Under the pieces are notes generated by a model. That model was not told the DNA's origin. It saw nothing but the letters and a program-made list of their open reading frames with translations, and searched no databases. A DNA stretch of 64,000 nucleotides, taken from contig NZ_QZMS01000007.1 in assembly GCF_003614885.1 (NCBI RefSeq), positions 2,046,001 through 2,110,000 of the forward strand, written 5' to 3'. Source of the DNA: Photobacterium salinisoli (GTDB lineage: Bacteria; Pseudomonadota; Gammaproteobacteria; Enterobacterales; Vibrionaceae). Shown here piece after piece: positions 1 through 11,004 of this stretch; position 1 is the stretch's first letter; each line of letters starts with the position of its first letter. The position numbers and the translations under genes were made by a program.

Positions 1-1496
1 TCAGTCGCACGCTCAATATCGTTTGATGCCCCGGTAGAGACTTTTTCTACACCGTAGATTAACTCTTCTGCCAGCCGGCCACCGTACAAGCTGGAAATCA
101 TCGACTCCAGATACTCTTTAGAGTGGCTGACGCGATCCTGCTCCGGCAAGTACATGGTCACACCCAGTGCACGACCCCGAGGGATAATGGACACTTTATA
201 AACCGGGTCATGATCCGGTACCAATCGGCCGATAATGGCATGGCCCGCTTCGTGATAAGCGGTCGATTCTTTCTGCTCTTCAGACATCACCATAGATTTA
301 CGCTCAGCGCCCATCATGATCTTGTCTTTCGCCAGCTCGAATTCCACCATAGACACAGTACGTTTGTTGCCACGGGCAGCAAACAGCGCCGCTTCATTAA
401 CCAGGTTGGCCAGGTCAGCACCAGAGAAGCCTGGTGTACCACGGGCAATCAGTGATGGTTCAACATCACCATCAAGCGGTACCTTGCGCATATGCACTTT
501 CAGGATTTGTTCACGGCCACGCACATCAGGCAGACCAACAACAACCTGACGGTCAAAACGACCAGGACGCAACAGAGCCGGGTCCAGAACATCTGGTCGG
601 TTGGTAGCTGCAATCACGATAATACCTTCGTGACCTTCGAAACCATCCATTTCCACCAGCATCTGGTTAAGTGTCTGCTCACGTTCATCGTGACCACCAC
701 CAACGCCCGCACCACGCTGACGACCTACTGCATCAATTTCATCGATGAAAATAATACAAGGTGCCGCTTTCTTCGCTTGTTCAAACATGTCACGGACACG
801 GGATGCACCCACACCGACAAACATTTCGACGAAATCAGAACCAGAGATAGTAAAGAATGGGACTTTTGCTTCACCGGCAATGGCTTTGGCCAGTAAGGTT
901 TTACCCGTACCAGGAGGACCTACCATCAGCACACCGGTTGGAATTTTACCACCCAGTTTCTGGAAGCGGCTAGGATCACGCAGGTAATCCACCAGCTCTT
1001 TCACGTCTTCTTTGGCTTCATCGCAGCCAGCAACGTCGTTGAAAGTTGTTTTAATCTGGTCTTCACTCATCATGCGCGCTTTAGACTTGCCGAACGACAT
1101 GGCACCTTTGCCACCTCCGCCCTGCATCTGGCGCATAAAGAAAATCCAGACCCCGATCAGTAACAGCATTGGGAACCAGGATATGAAGATTGAAGCCAGT
1201 AAGCTCGGCTCTTCGGGTGGTGTCCCAACCACTTTTACATTGGCATTAATCAGATCGTCCAGCAGTTTCTGATCATTCAGGACAGGCAAGTAAGTCACAT
1301 AACGGGTGTTATCACGCTTAAATACCGTAATTTCACGATCACTGAACCGTACTTCCCTAATCTGATCCTGACCGATTTCCCGGACAAAAGTCGTATAGTC
1401 GACTTGACGGCCAGCACTATCTCCCGGACCGAAGCTCTGAAAAACAGACATCAGCACCACGGCGATGACTAACCACAAAATCAAGTTTTTTGCCAT
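1..1496 (-). CDS. ftsH: ATP-dependent zinc metalloprotease FtsH (partial, 3' end missing)
   Basis: This is the N-terminal part (about 498 residues) of the inner-membrane AAA+ protease that degrades unassembled membrane proteins and short-lived cytoplasmic regulators. The gene runs off the left edge, so only the 5' part is present. From the ATG at 1496 the protein begins MAKNLILW, with a first membrane segment (about residues 5-20), a periplasmic domain, a second membrane segment (about 100-120), and a Gly-rich linker. Walker A GPPGTGKT follows at about 195, then Walker [10 protein letters not shown], and the zinc motif HEAGH near 415. It lies 50 bases downstream of rlmE on the same strand, the usual rlmE-ftsH operon. 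Identity is secure. Confidence 0.97.
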   Translation of the reverse strand, partial: MAKNLILWLVIAVVLMSVFQSFGPGDSAGRQVDYTTFVREIGQDQIREVRFSDREITVFKRDNTRYVTYLPVLNDQKLLDDLINANVKVVGTPPEEPSLLASIFISWFPMLLLIGVWIFFMRQMQGGGGKGAMSFGKSKARMMSEDQIKTTFNDVAGCDEAKEDVKELVDYLRDPSRFQKLGGKIPTGVLMVGPPGTGKTLLAKAIAGEAKVPFFTISGSDFVEMFVGVGASRVRDMFEQAKKAAPCIIFIDEIDAVGRQRGAGVGGGHDEREQTLNQMLVEMDGFEGHEGIIVIAATNRPDVLDPALLRPGRFDRQVVVGLPDVRGREQILKVHMRKVPLDGDVEPSLIARGTPGFSGADLANLVNEAALFAARGNKRTVSMVEFELAKDKIMMGAERKSMVMSEEQKESTAYHEAGHAIIGRLVPDHDPVYKVSIIPRGRALGVTMYLPEQDRVSHSKEYLESMISSLYGGRLAEELIYGVEKVSTGASNDIERAT

Positions 1497-1546
1497 GTCA
1501 CTCAAGGTGTTAACCTCGCGATAACTTTAAAGATGAATGTAGGGTA

Positions 1547-2176
1547 CTACAGTTTATAACCTGTAGCCACAATATAGACTTCACGGGAGCGATCCCTGGA
1601 TGAGTCTGGTTTACGGATTTTAACTGCCTTGAACATGCTGCGCACCTCGGCCAGATACTGATCGAAGCCTTCGCCCTGGAAAACTTTTACCGCAAAACTT
1701 CCATTGGGCGCAAGCACCTGCCTGCACATATCTAATGCTAGTTCAACAAGATACATTGCTCTAGGCTGATCTGACGCCAAATTACCGCTCATGTTCGGCG
1801 CCATGTCAGACAAAACAACATCAACCATATCAGGCTGAATTCGCTCAAGTAATGCATCCAGCACAGCTTCTTCACGGAAGTCGCCCTGTAAAAAGCTCAC
1901 ACCAGGCAGGGAGTCCATCGGCAGAATATCACAGGCAATCACTTGCCCTGAATCACCAACAACACTGGCCGCATACTGAGACCAGCCCCCGGGTGCAGCA
2001 CCCAGATCGACAACTGTCATCCCTGGTTTTAACAACTTATCTTTACTCTGGATTTCCTCCAGTTTGAAAATGGCTCGGGAACGGTAACCCTTTTTCTGGG
2101 CTTCCATGACATACTTATCATCAAAATGTTCCTTCAGCCAGCGTCCAGAACTGGCAGAATGTTTCTTTTTACTCAT
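1547..2176 (-). CDS. rlmE: 23S rRNA (uridine-2552-2'-O)-methyltransferase RlmE
   Basis: RlmE (RrmJ/FtsJ) uses S-adenosylmethionine to methylate the 2'-OH of U2552 in 23S rRNA during late 50S assembly. The 209-residue protein has the family's normal length. The SAM-binding motif [12 protein letters not shown] lies near residue 58. The K-D-K-E catalytic set is visible as K in RAIFKLEE (about 38), D in VVLSDMAPN (about 124), K in [10 protein letters not shown] (about 164) and E in SREVYIVA (about 199). The gene is first in an operon with ftsH and divergent from yhbY, as in E. coli. Confidence 0.97.
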   Translation of the reverse strand: MSKKKHSASSGRWLKEHFDDKYVMEAQKKGYRSRAIFKLEEIQSKDKLLKPGMTVVDLGAAPGGWSQYAASVVGDSGQVIACDILPMDSLPGVSFLQGDFREEAVLDALLERIQPDMVDVVLSDMAPNMSGNLASDQPRAMYLVELALDMCRQVLAPNGSFAVKVFQGEGFDQYLAEVRSMFKAVKIRKPDSSRDRSREVYIVATGYKL

Positions 2177-2355
2177 GCATTACCCAATGCGAATCAACCC
2201 AACAGCCGATGGTTCCCGTTCTGGTTCAGCAGTACTACTTTTACTGTGGCCCAGAGTTGGCAGGAACACCAGCGTAACGAAACAACGTTAGTCATATTGA
2301 CTAGATGGCGTTAGAATACCCTGTTTTCAACCCTTGTTATAGATATTGAGTCACC
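2177..2355. promoter_or_regulatory. rlmE / yhbY divergent intergenic region with a 15-bp palindrome
   Basis: This gap must hold the promoters for rlmE-ftsH (leftward) and yhbY (rightward). A perfect inverted repeat, TAGTCA-TAT-TGACTA, occupies 2289-2303. A -10-like TAGAAT lies just right of it at 2311-2316, pointing toward yhbY. The palindrome may be an operator or chance. No protein-coding potential is apparent. Confidence 0.3.
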
Positions 2356-2652
2356 ATGAATCTAAGCACCAAACAGAAGCAATACCTGAAAGGCCTTGCT
2401 CACAGCCTCAAGCCTGTCGTCCTGATGGGCGCCAACGGCCTGACTGAAGCCGTGCTGTCAGAAATCGAACTGGCCCTGAACCACCATGAACTGATCAAGG
2501 TGAAGGTTGCCGCTGAAGAGCGCGAAACCAAGCTGTTGATTGTGGATGCCATCGTTCGTGAAACTCAGGCAGAAAAGGTACAGGTTATCGGTAATATCCT
2601 GGTGCTGTACCGTCAGTCGGAAGACAGGAAAATCGAACTACCACGCAAATAA
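2356..2652 (+). CDS. yhbY: Ribosome assembly RNA-binding protein YhbY (CRM domain)
   Basis: This is a 98-residue single-domain CRM (chloroplast RNA splicing and ribosome maturation) protein of the YhbY family, which associates with pre-50S ribosomal particles. The first half reads MNLSTKQKQYLKGLAHSLKP, followed by the GxxG RNA-binding loop in LMGANGLTEAVL (about residues 22-33). Full length matches the family. It is divergent from rlmE-ftsH and convergent with greA, the same arrangement as in E. coli. A strong hairpin terminator starts at its stop codon. Confidence 0.95.
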   Translation: MNLSTKQKQYLKGLAHSLKPVVLMGANGLTEAVLSEIELALNHHELIKVKVAAEERETKLLIVDAIVRETQAEKVQVIGNILVLYRQSEDRKIELPRK

Positions 2653-2684
2653 AAAAGGCCGCCAACGCGGCCTTTTTTATTTTT
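2651..2684. terminator. Bidirectional terminator between yhbY and greA
   Basis: The stem AAAGGCCGC / GCGGCCTTT has a short CAAC loop, with A-run upstream and T-run downstream. It can therefore terminate both yhbY (rightward) and greA (leftward). Confidence 0.9.
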
Positions 2685-2737
2685 CAAGGCCCGGTTGCTG
2701 TTACATTTATTAACAATAAAGCACCAGGCCCTGACCA

Positions 2738-3211
2738 TTAAACGTACTCGACCTTTTCGATCTCAAACTCTTTTCGGCCGCCAGGTGTGGCAATACTGAC
2801 TTCATCACCTTCCTGTTTGCCAATCAAACCACGTGCAATTGGCGAATTAACCGAAATCAGTCCTTTCTTAATGTCAGCCTCGTCATCCCCTACGATGCAG
2901 TAGGTCACTTCACCGTCAGTATTCACATCCAGCAAAGTCACTGTTGAGCCAAAAATCACTTTTCCATGGTTCGTCATCTTGGTGACATCAATAACCTGAG
3001 CAACCGACAACTTATACTCAATATCGCGAATCTGTGCTTCACAGATCCCTTGCTCCTCTCGGGCTGCGTGATACTCCGCATTTTCTTTCAGGTCACCCAG
3101 CTCACGAGCTTCAGCAATGGCCTCTGTAATCTGTGGACGACGTTTCATCAAGGCGTCCAGCTCTTGACGCAGCTGCTTTTCGCCGCGGACTGTCATTGGG
3201 ATCTTTTCCAT
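2738..3211 (-). CDS. greA: Transcription elongation factor GreA
   Basis: GreA binds RNA polymerase through the secondary channel and stimulates cleavage of backtracked RNA. From the ATG at 3211 the product is 157 residues, the family length, beginning [16 protein letters not shown]. The N-terminal coiled coil carries the acidic tip ([10 protein letters not shown], about residues 39-48), followed by the C-terminal FKBP-like domain. The reading frame stays open a further 49 codons upstream. I reject that extension because it would translate straight through the leader terminator hairpin and has no family counterpart. Confidence 0.96.
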   Translation of the reverse strand: MEKIPMTVRGEKQLRQELDALMKRRPQITEAIAEARELGDLKENAEYHAAREEQGICEAQIRDIEYKLSVAQVIDVTKMTNHGKVIFGSTVTLLDVNTDGEVTYCIVGDDEADIKKGLISVNSPIARGLIGKQEGDEVSIATPGGRKEFEIEKVEYV

Positions 3212-3259
3212 AAAGTAATCTACCTCGAAACGCCAGAAAAGCAGGATTGCTTTTCGGAC

Positions 3260-3296
3260 AAAAAAAAAGCCAGCCCAGCACAAGTCTGGGCTAACG
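3260..3296 (-). terminator. Intrinsic terminator inside the greA leader (GraL-like)
   Basis: In the leftward transcript an approximately 9-bp stem forms between UUAGCCCAG and CUGGGCUGG (two G-U pairs) with a 7-nt loop, followed by C and nine U residues. It sits about 50 nt before the greA start codon and behind any promoter further right, so most transcripts should end here. E. coli greA has a comparable leader terminator that releases the small GraL RNAs. Equivalence is inferred from position and shape. Confidence 0.75.
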
Positions 3297-3587
3297 CATG
3301 AATAGAAGAAACGGCTTTTCTGGCTAACAAGATACCTAATACAAGGCCTAGGATGCAACCTCTGTCTACAGCTTGCTGTTTAGTCGCTGTCTATCCGTGA
3401 CATTTCGTCGTTTTCTGCCCGGTAATACGGCCGCCAAAAGCCGCCTTTACCGTATATCCTGATGCACATACGTACAGTATGCGGGGTATGAAAATATATC
3501 TTACAGGATAATAACGAACTTTCATTGCCACCCCGCTCTCTTACCCCCTATGATTCCCAGTTAGGTTTACAACGGCTCGTCACCATT
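3297..3587. promoter_or_regulatory. greA / dacB divergent intergenic region
   Basis: The region holds the promoters for greA (leftward) and dacB (rightward). Short inverted repeats are present, for example CATAC-GTACA-GTATG just before the TTACAGGATAAT segment. I see no open frame with a ribosome binding site and cannot assign the promoter hexamers with confidence. Confidence 0.3.
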
Positions 3588-5000
3588 ATGAAAAAGAAAG
3601 TTGGCTTATTTTTCGCTGCACTCGTGTTATCCCATTCGGCATTTGCCGAGTTTTCTCCTGATGCGGCGATGACATCACTTCCCTCAGGGCATGATCTGGC
3701 TCTCATTATCACTGACCCAGCAACAGGCAACACCATTTTCAGTCAGCGGGCTGAACAATTGCAGGCTCCCGCCAGCACTCAGAAGCTGCTGACGGCATTA
3801 GCAGCCAGGCTGTATCTGGAGCAGAATTTTCGCTTTACCACTCGGCTCGAGCAGAACAAAGCGAACTATATTATCCGCTTCAGTGGCGATCCAACGCTAT
3901 CGCGTGGAGATCTTGCTGCTATGTTGCACACTCTGAAACAAAAAGGCGTGCATCGCATCAAAGGGAATATCTACCTCAACGGCAGCCAGTTTACCGGCTA
4001 CGAGCAGGCATCCGGCTGGCCCTGGGATAGCCTTGGCGTCTGTTACAGTGCCCCGTCCAGCAGTATCACCCTGGAACACAACTGCGTTCAGGGCGCCTTA
4101 TACAGTGACCGGCCACTGGGCCAACTGACCCGGCTTCATATCCCTGCCCATCAGCCCGTCAGTGCCACCAGCCTTGCCAAAGTCGTCAGCAAAGCGCAGC
4201 AAAAATCCACCTTCTGCTCTTTGGAGCTGCAAACCCAGCCCGGCAACCATTACCAGCTCAACGGGTGTCTGCCCCAGCGGGACAAGCCCTTACCGCTGAA
4301 TTTCGCGGTCGTGGATACCGAGGCCTATGTCCGCGATGTGCTGCTGCAAGAGCTCGACAGAAAAGGCATAGCTTTTGAGGGGCAAATTCTGCGCGATGAT
4401 ACTCAGGCAGGCAAGGTGATCACCAGCCACAGTTCAGCCCCTTTACCGGTATTGCTCAAAGTCATGCTGGAAGATTCTGACAACCTGATTGCCGACAACC
4501 TTGCCAAAACCCTGGGGCAGCGCTTCTACGATCAACCGGGCAGTTTTCACAATGGCACCGAAGCAATAAAACAAATCATAGCTGAGCATACCGGTATCGA
4601 TCTGAGCCGGGCGGTACTGGCCGACGGTTCTGGCCTATCCCGGGACAACCGCATCATGGCCAGCGATATGATGAAAGTAATGGCTTACATCTATCAGCAT
4701 AATGACAGCCTGAACCTGCTTGCTGACTTACCTATTTCTGGCGAAACAGGCACCCTGCGTTACCGCCAGAGTATCCGGCATGAGCCGCTGAAAACTCGGC
4801 TGGCGGCGAAGTCAGGCTCTCTCTACGGCACTTTTAATTTAGCCGGCGTGATGACTGCCAAGTCCGGCAAACCATTATTATTTGTTCAGTTTGTCACTAA
4901 CTATCTGCCACCTGACAAAGCAGAAGATGCCCCGGCGGTGACACCGGAGATTTTCAGGTTCGAACGTCAGTTATATACAGATCTGTATGAGTCGTTTTAA
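3588..5000 (+). CDS. dacB: D-alanyl-D-alanine carboxypeptidase/endopeptidase (PBP4)
   Basis: DacB is a periplasmic low-molecular-weight penicillin-binding protein of class C that trims stem peptides and cleaves D-Ala-mDAP cross-links. The ATG at 3588 opens a 470-residue product with a signal peptide (MKKKVGLFFAALVLSHSAFA). The active-site SxxK is STQK near residue 65, SxN is SDN in EDSDNLIADN, and the KTG box is KSG in AAKSGSLYGT. An in-frame TTG 63 bases upstream would add residues in front of the signal peptide, so the ATG is preferred. It is adjacent to greA but divergent, as in E. coli. Confidence 0.95.
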   Translation: MKKKVGLFFAALVLSHSAFAEFSPDAAMTSLPSGHDLALIITDPATGNTIFSQRAEQLQAPASTQKLLTALAARLYLEQNFRFTTRLEQNKANYIIRFSGDPTLSRGDLAAMLHTLKQKGVHRIKGNIYLNGSQFTGYEQASGWPWDSLGVCYSAPSSSITLEHNCVQGALYSDRPLGQLTRLHIPAHQPVSATSLAKVVSKAQQKSTFCSLELQTQPGNHYQLNGCLPQRDKPLPLNFAVVDTEAYVRDVLLQELDRKGIAFEGQILRDDTQAGKVITSHSSAPLPVLLKVMLEDSDNLIADNLAKTLGQRFYDQPGSFHNGTEAIKQIIAEHTGIDLSRAVLADGSGLSRDNRIMASDMMKVMAYIYQHNDSLNLLADLPISGETGTLRYRQSIRHEPLKTRLAAKSGSLYGTFNLAGVMTAKSGKPLLFVQFVTNYLPPDKAEDAPAVTPEIFRFERQLYTDLYESF

Positions 5001-5042
5001 CCAGGTTCGGGTCTGAACCGCGAACTGCCGTTACAGACGGCA

Positions 5043-5081
5043 CAAAAAAAGCCCGTCGTTTCGCAACGACGGGCTTGTTAT
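5043..5081 (-). terminator. carAB terminator
   Basis: A long GC-rich stem AGCCCGTCGTT / AACGACGGGCT is followed on the minus strand by seven U residues. On the plus strand the T-run is short (TTGTTA), so it chiefly ends the carAB transcript and may also stop dacB. Confidence 0.88.
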
Positions 5082-5099
5082 GGCTTTGCCAGCGGGCTG

Positions 5100-8000
5100 T
5101 TATGCCTCGTTCAGTCTTGCATGAAGCTCTTGTACTGACGTCACCTTATTACGGTCATCCGCAGTCAGTGCCATACAGGTTGCAAACGCAGCGTTCAGAG
5201 TAGTGGTGTAATTCACCTTCTCCAGCAACGCACCGCGGCGCAGCACTTTAGAATCTTCAATCGCCTGACGGCCTTCTGCTGTGTTGATGATATAGCTGTA
5301 CTCGTTGTTCTTGATACGGTCAAGAATATGAGGACGGCCTTCATGCACCTTGTTCACCAGACGTGGGTTAATACCCGCTTCGCCCAGAATCACCGCAGTG
5401 CCGTGAGTCGCATCCAGCTCATAACCCAGCTTCACCAGCTTGGCAGCCAGGTCGACCACACGACGTTTGTCGTTATTACGGACAGACAAGAGTGCGCGGC
5501 CTGCATTTTCACGGCTGTGCTCTTTACCGCAGCCCAGTTCAGCTTTAGCAAACGCTTCAGCGAAAGTATCACCGACACCCATCACTTCACCGGTTGAGCG
5601 CATTTCCGGGCCAAGCAGCGGGTCTACACCCGGGAACTTGTTGAAAGGCAGCACTACTTCTTTCACTGAGTAGTAAGGCGGAATGATTTCCTTGGTGAAA
5701 CCCTGCTGTTCCAGTGTCTGGCCGGCCATCACGCGCGCGGCGATTTTCGCCAGTGGAGCCCCCGTTGCTTTAGAGACAAAAGGTACAGTCCGCGCAGCAC
5801 GAGGGTTAACCTCAATCAGGTACACTTCGTTGTCTTTCACTGCAAACTGGGTATTCATCAGGCCGCGAACACCCAGCTCAAACGCCAGCTTCTCAACCTG
5901 ACGACGCATTTCATCCTGAATTTCCTGGCTCAGGGTATACGCAGGCAGCGAACAGGCTGAGTCACCTGAGTGAACACCCGCTTGCTCGATATGCTCCATG
6001 ATACCGCCGATCACCACACGCTCGCCGTCACAGATGGCATCCACATCCACTTCCGTGGCATCGTCCAGGAAGCGATCCAGCAGCACAGGCGATTCGTTCG
6101 ATACGCTGACCGCTTCGTTGAAATAACGGCGCAGGTCATTTTCATCGTACACGATTTCCATCGCACGACCGCCCAGTACATACGAAGGACGTACCACCAG
6201 AGGGAAACCGATTTCTTTCGATTTCTCAACAGCCTGCTCCATCGCTGTAACTGTCGCATTTTCCGGCTGCTTCAGGCCCAAACGCTCAACAGCAGCCTGG
6301 AAACGTTCACGGTCTTCGGCGCGGTCAATTGCATCAGGGCTGGTACCGATAATCGGCACACCTGCCGCTTCCAGTGCACGAGCCAGTTTAAGCGGCGTCT
6401 GACCACCGTACTGAACGATAACGCCTTTAGGCTTCTCGACGCGCACAATGGCCAGCACGTCTTCCAGTGTAACCGGTTCGAAATACAGACGATCCGAGGT
6501 GTCATAGTCTGTAGAGACTGTCTCAGGGTTACAGTTCACCATAATGGTTTCGTAACCGTCTTCGCGCAGCGCCAGAGAAGCATGTACACAGCAGTAATCG
6601 AATTCGATACCCTGCCCGATACGGTTCGGGCCGCCACCCAGTACCATGATCTTGTCGCGATCTGTCGGGTTGGCTTCACACTCTTCGTCATAAGATGAGT
6701 ACATGTAAGCCGTGTCTGAAGAGAACTCTGCCGCACAGGTATCAACACGCTTGTAAACCGGGTGGATATCGTGACGGTCACGTTCTTTGCGAATTTCCAG
6801 CTCAGCAACACCCAGCAGTTTAGCCAGTCGGGCATCCGAGAAGCCTTTGCGCTTCAGCTTACGCAGGAAATCACCGGTCAGCCCCGCAAAACCGTCTTCT
6901 TTGACCTTGGCTTCCATTTGTACGATCTCTTCAATCTGTACCAGGAACCAGCGGTCAACATTCGTCAGGTTAAAGACGCCATCCACAGACAGTCCGGCAC
7001 GGAAGGCATCGGCGATGTACCAGATACGCTCAGCACCGGCTTCTTTGAGCTCGTGACGAATCTTAGTCAGCGCTTCAGGATCGTCCAGATCCACCATTTC
7101 ATCAAAGCCGTTGGCACCCACTTCCAGGCCACGCAGTGCTTTTTGCAGTGACTCCTGTTGGTTACGGCCGATGGCCATCACTTCACCTACAGACTTCATC
7201 TGAGTGGTCAGACGGTCGTTCGCACCCGCGAACTTTTCAAAGTTGAAGCGTGGGATCTTAGTTACGACATAATCAATGGTTGGCTCGAACGAAGCCGGTG
7301 TCGCGCCACCAGTGATGTCGTTCATCAGCTCATCCAGAGTGAAACCTATCGCCAGCTTGGCAGCCACTTTGGCAATCGGGAAGCCGGTCGCTTTCGATGC
7401 CAGGGCAGAAGAGCGTGAAACACGCGGGTTCATCTCAATGATAACCATGCGGCCATCTTTCGGGTTAATACCGAACTGGACATTTGACCCACCGGTCTCC
7501 ACACCGATTTCGCGCAGTACGGCCAGCGAAGCGTTACGCATCAACTGGTATTCTTTGTCCGTCAGCGTCTGGGCTGGTGCGACTGTGATGGAGTCACCGG
7601 TGTGGATACCCATAGGGTCGAAGTTTTCAATGGCACAGACGATGATGCAGTTGTCGTTCTTATCACGAACCACTTCCATCTCGTACTCTTTCCAGCCAAT
7701 CAGTGACTCGTCAATCAGCAGTTCGTTGGTCGGTGATAAGTCCAGACCACGGCGACAGATTTCTTCAAATTCTTCTTTGTTATAGGCGATACCCCCGCCT
7801 GTGCCACCCATAGTGAATGACGGACGGATGATACAAGGGAAGCCGACCATATCGAGGACTTTGTAGGCTTCTTCCATGCTTTTCGCGGTATCGGCGCGCG
7901 GACACTCCAAACCAATCGACTTCATGGCTTTATCAAAGCGCGAGCGGTCTTCGGCTTTGTCAATCGCATCAGCCGTTGCACCAATCATTTCTACGCCGAA

Positions 8001-8330
8001 CTCGGCCAGTACGCCGTGACGCTCCAGATCCAGCGCACAGTTAAGTGCAGTCTGGCCGCCCATTGTCGGCAGGACTGCATCAGGACGCTCTTTTTCAATG
8101 ATCTTGCGAACCACTTCCCAGTGGATAGGCTCAATATATGTCGCATCCGCCATTTCCGGATCGGTCATGATAGTGGCCGGGTTCGAGTTCACCAGGATAA
8201 CGCGGTAACCTTCCTCACGCAGCGCTTTACACGCTTGAGCACCCGAATAGTCGAACTCACACGCCTGGCCAATCACGATAGGACCGGCACCCAGGATCAG
8301 AACACTTTGTATGTCAGTACGTTTTGGCAT
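5100..8330 (-). CDS. carB: Carbamoyl-phosphate synthase large subunit
   Basis: CarB makes carbamoyl phosphate from bicarbonate, two ATP and ammonia channelled from CarA; the product feeds pyrimidine and arginine synthesis. The 1076-residue protein has the two homologous ATP-grasp halves expected. The first starts at [17 protein letters not shown] and the second around [19 protein letters not shown] (about residue 558). The C-terminal allosteric MGS-like domain carries the [13 protein letters not shown] segment. It starts 17 bases after carA, confirming a carAB operon. No anomalies were seen. Confidence 0.98.
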   Translation of the reverse strand: MPKRTDIQSVLILGAGPIVIGQACEFDYSGAQACKALREEGYRVILVNSNPATIMTDPEMADATYIEPIHWEVVRKIIEKERPDAVLPTMGGQTALNCALDLERHGVLAEFGVEMIGATADAIDKAEDRSRFDKAMKSIGLECPRADTAKSMEEAYKVLDMVGFPCIIRPSFTMGGTGGGIAYNKEEFEEICRRGLDLSPTNELLIDESLIGWKEYEMEVVRDKNDNCIIVCAIENFDPMGIHTGDSITVAPAQTLTDKEYQLMRNASLAVLREIGVETGGSNVQFGINPKDGRMVIIEMNPRVSRSSALASKATGFPIAKVAAKLAIGFTLDELMNDITGGATPASFEPTIDYVVTKIPRFNFEKFAGANDRLTTQMKSVGEVMAIGRNQQESLQKALRGLEVGANGFDEMVDLDDPEALTKIRHELKEAGAERIWYIADAFRAGLSVDGVFNLTNVDRWFLVQIEEIVQMEAKVKEDGFAGLTGDFLRKLKRKGFSDARLAKLLGVAELEIRKERDRHDIHPVYKRVDTCAAEFSSDTAYMYSSYDEECEANPTDRDKIMVLGGGPNRIGQGIEFDYCCVHASLALREDGYETIMVNCNPETVSTDYDTSDRLYFEPVTLEDVLAIVRVEKPKGVIVQYGGQTPLKLARALEAAGVPIIGTSPDAIDRAEDRERFQAAVERLGLKQPENATVTAMEQAVEKSKEIGFPLVVRPSYVLGGRAMEIVYDENDLRRYFNEAVSVSNESPVLLDRFLDDATEVDVDAICDGERVVIGGIMEHIEQAGVHSGDSACSLPAYTLSQEIQDEMRRQVEKLAFELGVRGLMNTQFAVKDNEVYLIEVNPRAARTVPFVSKATGAPLAKIAARVMAGQTLEQQGFTKEIIPPYYSVKEVVLPFNKFPGVDPLLGPEMRSTGEVMGVGDTFAEAFAKAELGCGKEHSRENAGRALLSVRNNDKRRVVDLAAKLVKLGYELDATHGTAVILGEAGINPRLVNKVHEGRPHILDRIKNNEYSYIINTAEGRQAIEDSKVLRRGALLEKVNYTTTLNAAFATCMALTADDRNKVTSVQELHARLNEA

Positions 8331-8347
8331 CGTTTACTACTCCGGCT

Positions 8348-9487
8348 TTAGGCGCTGTGCTGTTTAATCAGGTCGATAAAGTGGTCAAAAAGTGGTGCCG
8401 CATCGTGCGGACCCGGGCTGGCTTCAGGGTGACCCTGGAAGCTGAAAGCCGGTTTGTCGGTACGGTGGATACCCTGCAGAGAACCATCGAACAACGACTT
8501 GTGGGTGGCACGCAGGTTATCTGGCAGTGTGTCTTCATCAGCAGCAAAACCGTGGTTCTGGCTGGTGATCATCACAACATTGCGGTCCAGATCTTTTACC
8601 GGATGGTTAGCACCATGGTGACCAAATTTCATTTTTACTGTCTCGGCGCCGCTTGCCAGAGCCAGGATCTGGTGTCCCAGGCAGATGCCAAACACAGGCA
8701 GGCCTTTGTCCAGAAAGGTTTTCGTCGCTTCAATCGCGTAAGTACAAGGCTCCGGGTCACCCGGACCATTTGACAGGAAAACGCCATCCGGATTCATCGC
8801 CAGCACTTCTTCTGCTGAGGTTTCTGCCGGAACAACAGTCAGGCGGCAGCCACGGTCAACCAGCATGCGCAGGATATTACGCTTGGCACCGAAGTCATAC
8901 GCCACCACATGGTAAGGTAACTCGCCTGTTTCTTTAGCTTCCGGCAGCCCGCCTTCCAGCGTCCAGGATCCCTGTGTCCAGCTGTAGCTTTCTTTGGTCG
9001 AGACGACTTTCGCCAAATCCATCCCTTTCAGGCCAGGAAATGCTTTGGCTTTTTCCAGTGCCAGCGCCGCATCAAGATTGTCACCAGCCATGATGCAACC
9101 ATTCTGTGCGCCTTTCTCGCGCAGCAGACGGGTCAGCTTACGGGTGTCAATGTCAGCGATACCAACAACATTTTGAGATTTCAGATAATCAGACAGTGTC
9201 TGCTGGGAGCGGAAGTTTGAAGCAATAAGAGGGAGGTCGCGAATTACCAGGCCTTGCGCGTGGATTGCAGTAGATTCTTCGTCTTCGGAATTGGTTCCGG
9301 TATTGCCAATGTGGGGATAAGTAAGAGTGACAATCTGTTGAGAATAAGAGGGGTCAGTGAGAATTTCCTGGTACCCCGTCATCGAGGTATTGAAAACAAC
9401 TTCACCAACGGCCGAACCATCTGCACCGATGGATACGCCGTGGAACACAGTCCCGTCTTCAAGGACTAACAGCGCCGATTTGTTCAA
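8348..9487 (-). CDS. carA: Carbamoyl-phosphate synthase small (glutaminase) subunit
   Basis: CarA hydrolyses glutamine and passes ammonia to CarB. The chosen start is a TTG at 9487 (product [11 protein letters not shown] after Met, 379 residues). It has a strong Shine-Dalgarno GGAGG five bases upstream and matches where CarA families begin. A longer in-frame start four codons upstream would overlap the Shine-Dalgarno. The class I glutamine amidotransferase domain shows the nucleophile elbow FGICLGHQ (Cys about 268) and the catalytic His in [14 protein letters not shown] starts are known for carA in other gamma-proteobacteria. Confidence 0.97.
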   Translation of the reverse strand: MNKSALLVLEDGTVFHGVSIGADGSAVGEVVFNTSMTGYQEILTDPSYSQQIVTLTYPHIGNTGTNSEDEESTAIHAQGLVIRDLPLIASNFRSQQTLSDYLKSQNVVGIADIDTRKLTRLLREKGAQNGCIMAGDNLDAALALEKAKAFPGLKGMDLAKVVSTKESYSWTQGSWTLEGGLPEAKETGELPYHVVAYDFGAKRNILRMLVDRGCRLTVVPAETSAEEVLAMNPDGVFLSNGPGDPEPCTYAIEATKTFLDKGLPVFGICLGHQILALASGAETVKMKFGHHGANHPVKDLDRNVVMITSQNHGFAADEDTLPDNLRATHKSLFDGSLQGIHRTDKPAFSFQGHPEASPGPHDAAPLFDHFIDLIKQHSA

Positions 9488-9543
9488 GACAACCTCCAAT
9501 CTTCATAAAAACGCAAATAAAACAGATAAAATTGCATTTACCC

Positions 9544-9625
9544 ATTCCATAGAAAGTCAAAACCCCAGTCAAGCCGAATTTTGACAAATTGCGCGCATTC
9601 TAGTGATCCATGCCCAAACTGTCAA
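9544..9625 (-). promoter_or_regulatory. Tandem carAB promoters P1 and P2
   Basis: On the minus strand P1 is TTGACA (9625-9620), 17 bases, TAGAAT (9602-9597). P2 is TTGACT (9572-9567), 17 bases, TGGAAT (9549-9544). The layout resembles the tandem P1/P2 promoters of E. coli carAB, where P1 answers to pyrimidines and P2 to arginine. I could not find a convincing ARG-box palindrome over P2. Promoter strength is inferred from consensus match only. Confidence 0.6.
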
Positions 9626-10017
9626 CAACAGGGGGAAATTAAATTTTAAATATCGACCACTCCGACCGCTTTAGCCTCCAAACCAGAGAAAGCATATCTT
9701 TTCCTGCCTTTTTCCATCGGCCATACCGGCTGCATGTTCAGGCAACCGTTTGCTAAGCCAGCCAAACACTCACCACAAATTATCCGTACGAAAAACGCAA
9801 AAAACAGGCCACATAACACCATCTTTTGCCGCACAGAAAGCAACTCGGCGCAGCAAGCGCACAAAATAGCAAGCAAACCATTGGATTCACACCGAAGAGT
9901 GCAACAAGAATGCTTTCTCGTTCAATCTGATGATTTATGCAAACCGGAGGAGGGTAAAACAGAGGGCTGAGCAGAACACTGCAGCCGGCACCGACTGCAG
10001 TGTGACAGAGATGATAT
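9626..10017. other. carA upstream region, no gene seen
   Basis: About 390 bases lie between the carAB promoters and the dapB stop. The short frames here lack ribosome binding sites and family features. A perfect 9-bp inverted repeat, ACACTGCAG (9976-9984) and CTGCAGTGT (9995-10003), lies just after dapB. It could be a weak terminator or RNA-stabilising stem, but no U-run follows it. In E. coli the equivalent region carries the long-range control sites of carP1. No specific site can be assigned here. Confidence 0.4.
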
Positions 10018-10839
<822 letters not shown>

Positions 10840-10863
10840 TTAAAACATTCAGCAGATGAAGGT

Positions 10864-10939
10864 CTGTTTATCTTTCAGGGCCAGATTAACCGGCCAACAC
10901 ACCAAGACCATGAAAGATAAACAGCCCATTAATCTAGCC
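10864..10939 (-). promoter_or_regulatory. Interleaved inverted repeats in front of dapB
   Basis: Two long complementary pairs are interleaved in this 76-bp stretch. Pair A is CTGTTTATCTTTCA (10864-10877) with its exact complement TGAAAGATAAACAG (10911-10924). Pair B is GGCCAGATTAA (10879-10889) with TTAATCTAGCC (10929-10939), which is 11 bp in RNA counting one G-U pair. In the leftward transcript the order is B1-A1-B2-A2. That is pseudoknot topology, but the connecting loops (4 and 1 nt) look too short for both full helices at once, so the helices should be alternatives. It lies between the ispH terminator and the dapB ribosome binding site. Confidence 0.5.
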
Positions 10940-10950
10940 TGTATAACGGT

Positions 10951-10979
10951 GAAAAAAAACCCCGGTCTGACCGGGGTTC
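10951..10979 (-). terminator. ispH operon terminator
   Basis: The hairpin ACCCCGG / CCGGGGT with loop TCTGA is followed on the minus strand by eight U residues, 26 bases after the ispH stop codon. It ends the ileS-lspA-fkpB-ispH transcript before dapB. Confidence 0.9.
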
Positions 10980-11004
10980 CATAAATAATCCTGCGACGGG
11001 CTGC

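Noticed and set aside
3212-3358. N-terminal extension of greA
   Set aside because: It would translate through the leader terminator and adds 49 residues absent from GreA proteins.
5970-6698. 242-codon plus-strand frame inside carB
   Set aside because: It lies entirely antisense to the well-conserved carB, has no ribosome binding site and no recognisable domain; an open shadow frame in GC-biased codons.
9530-9552. Possible ARG box TGCAT...ATTCCA at car P2
   Set aside because: Spacing between half sites is six rather than four and halves are imperfect.
9646-9970. Short frames on both strands in the carA-dapB gap
   Set aside because: No ribosome binding sites; residue mix not protein-like.
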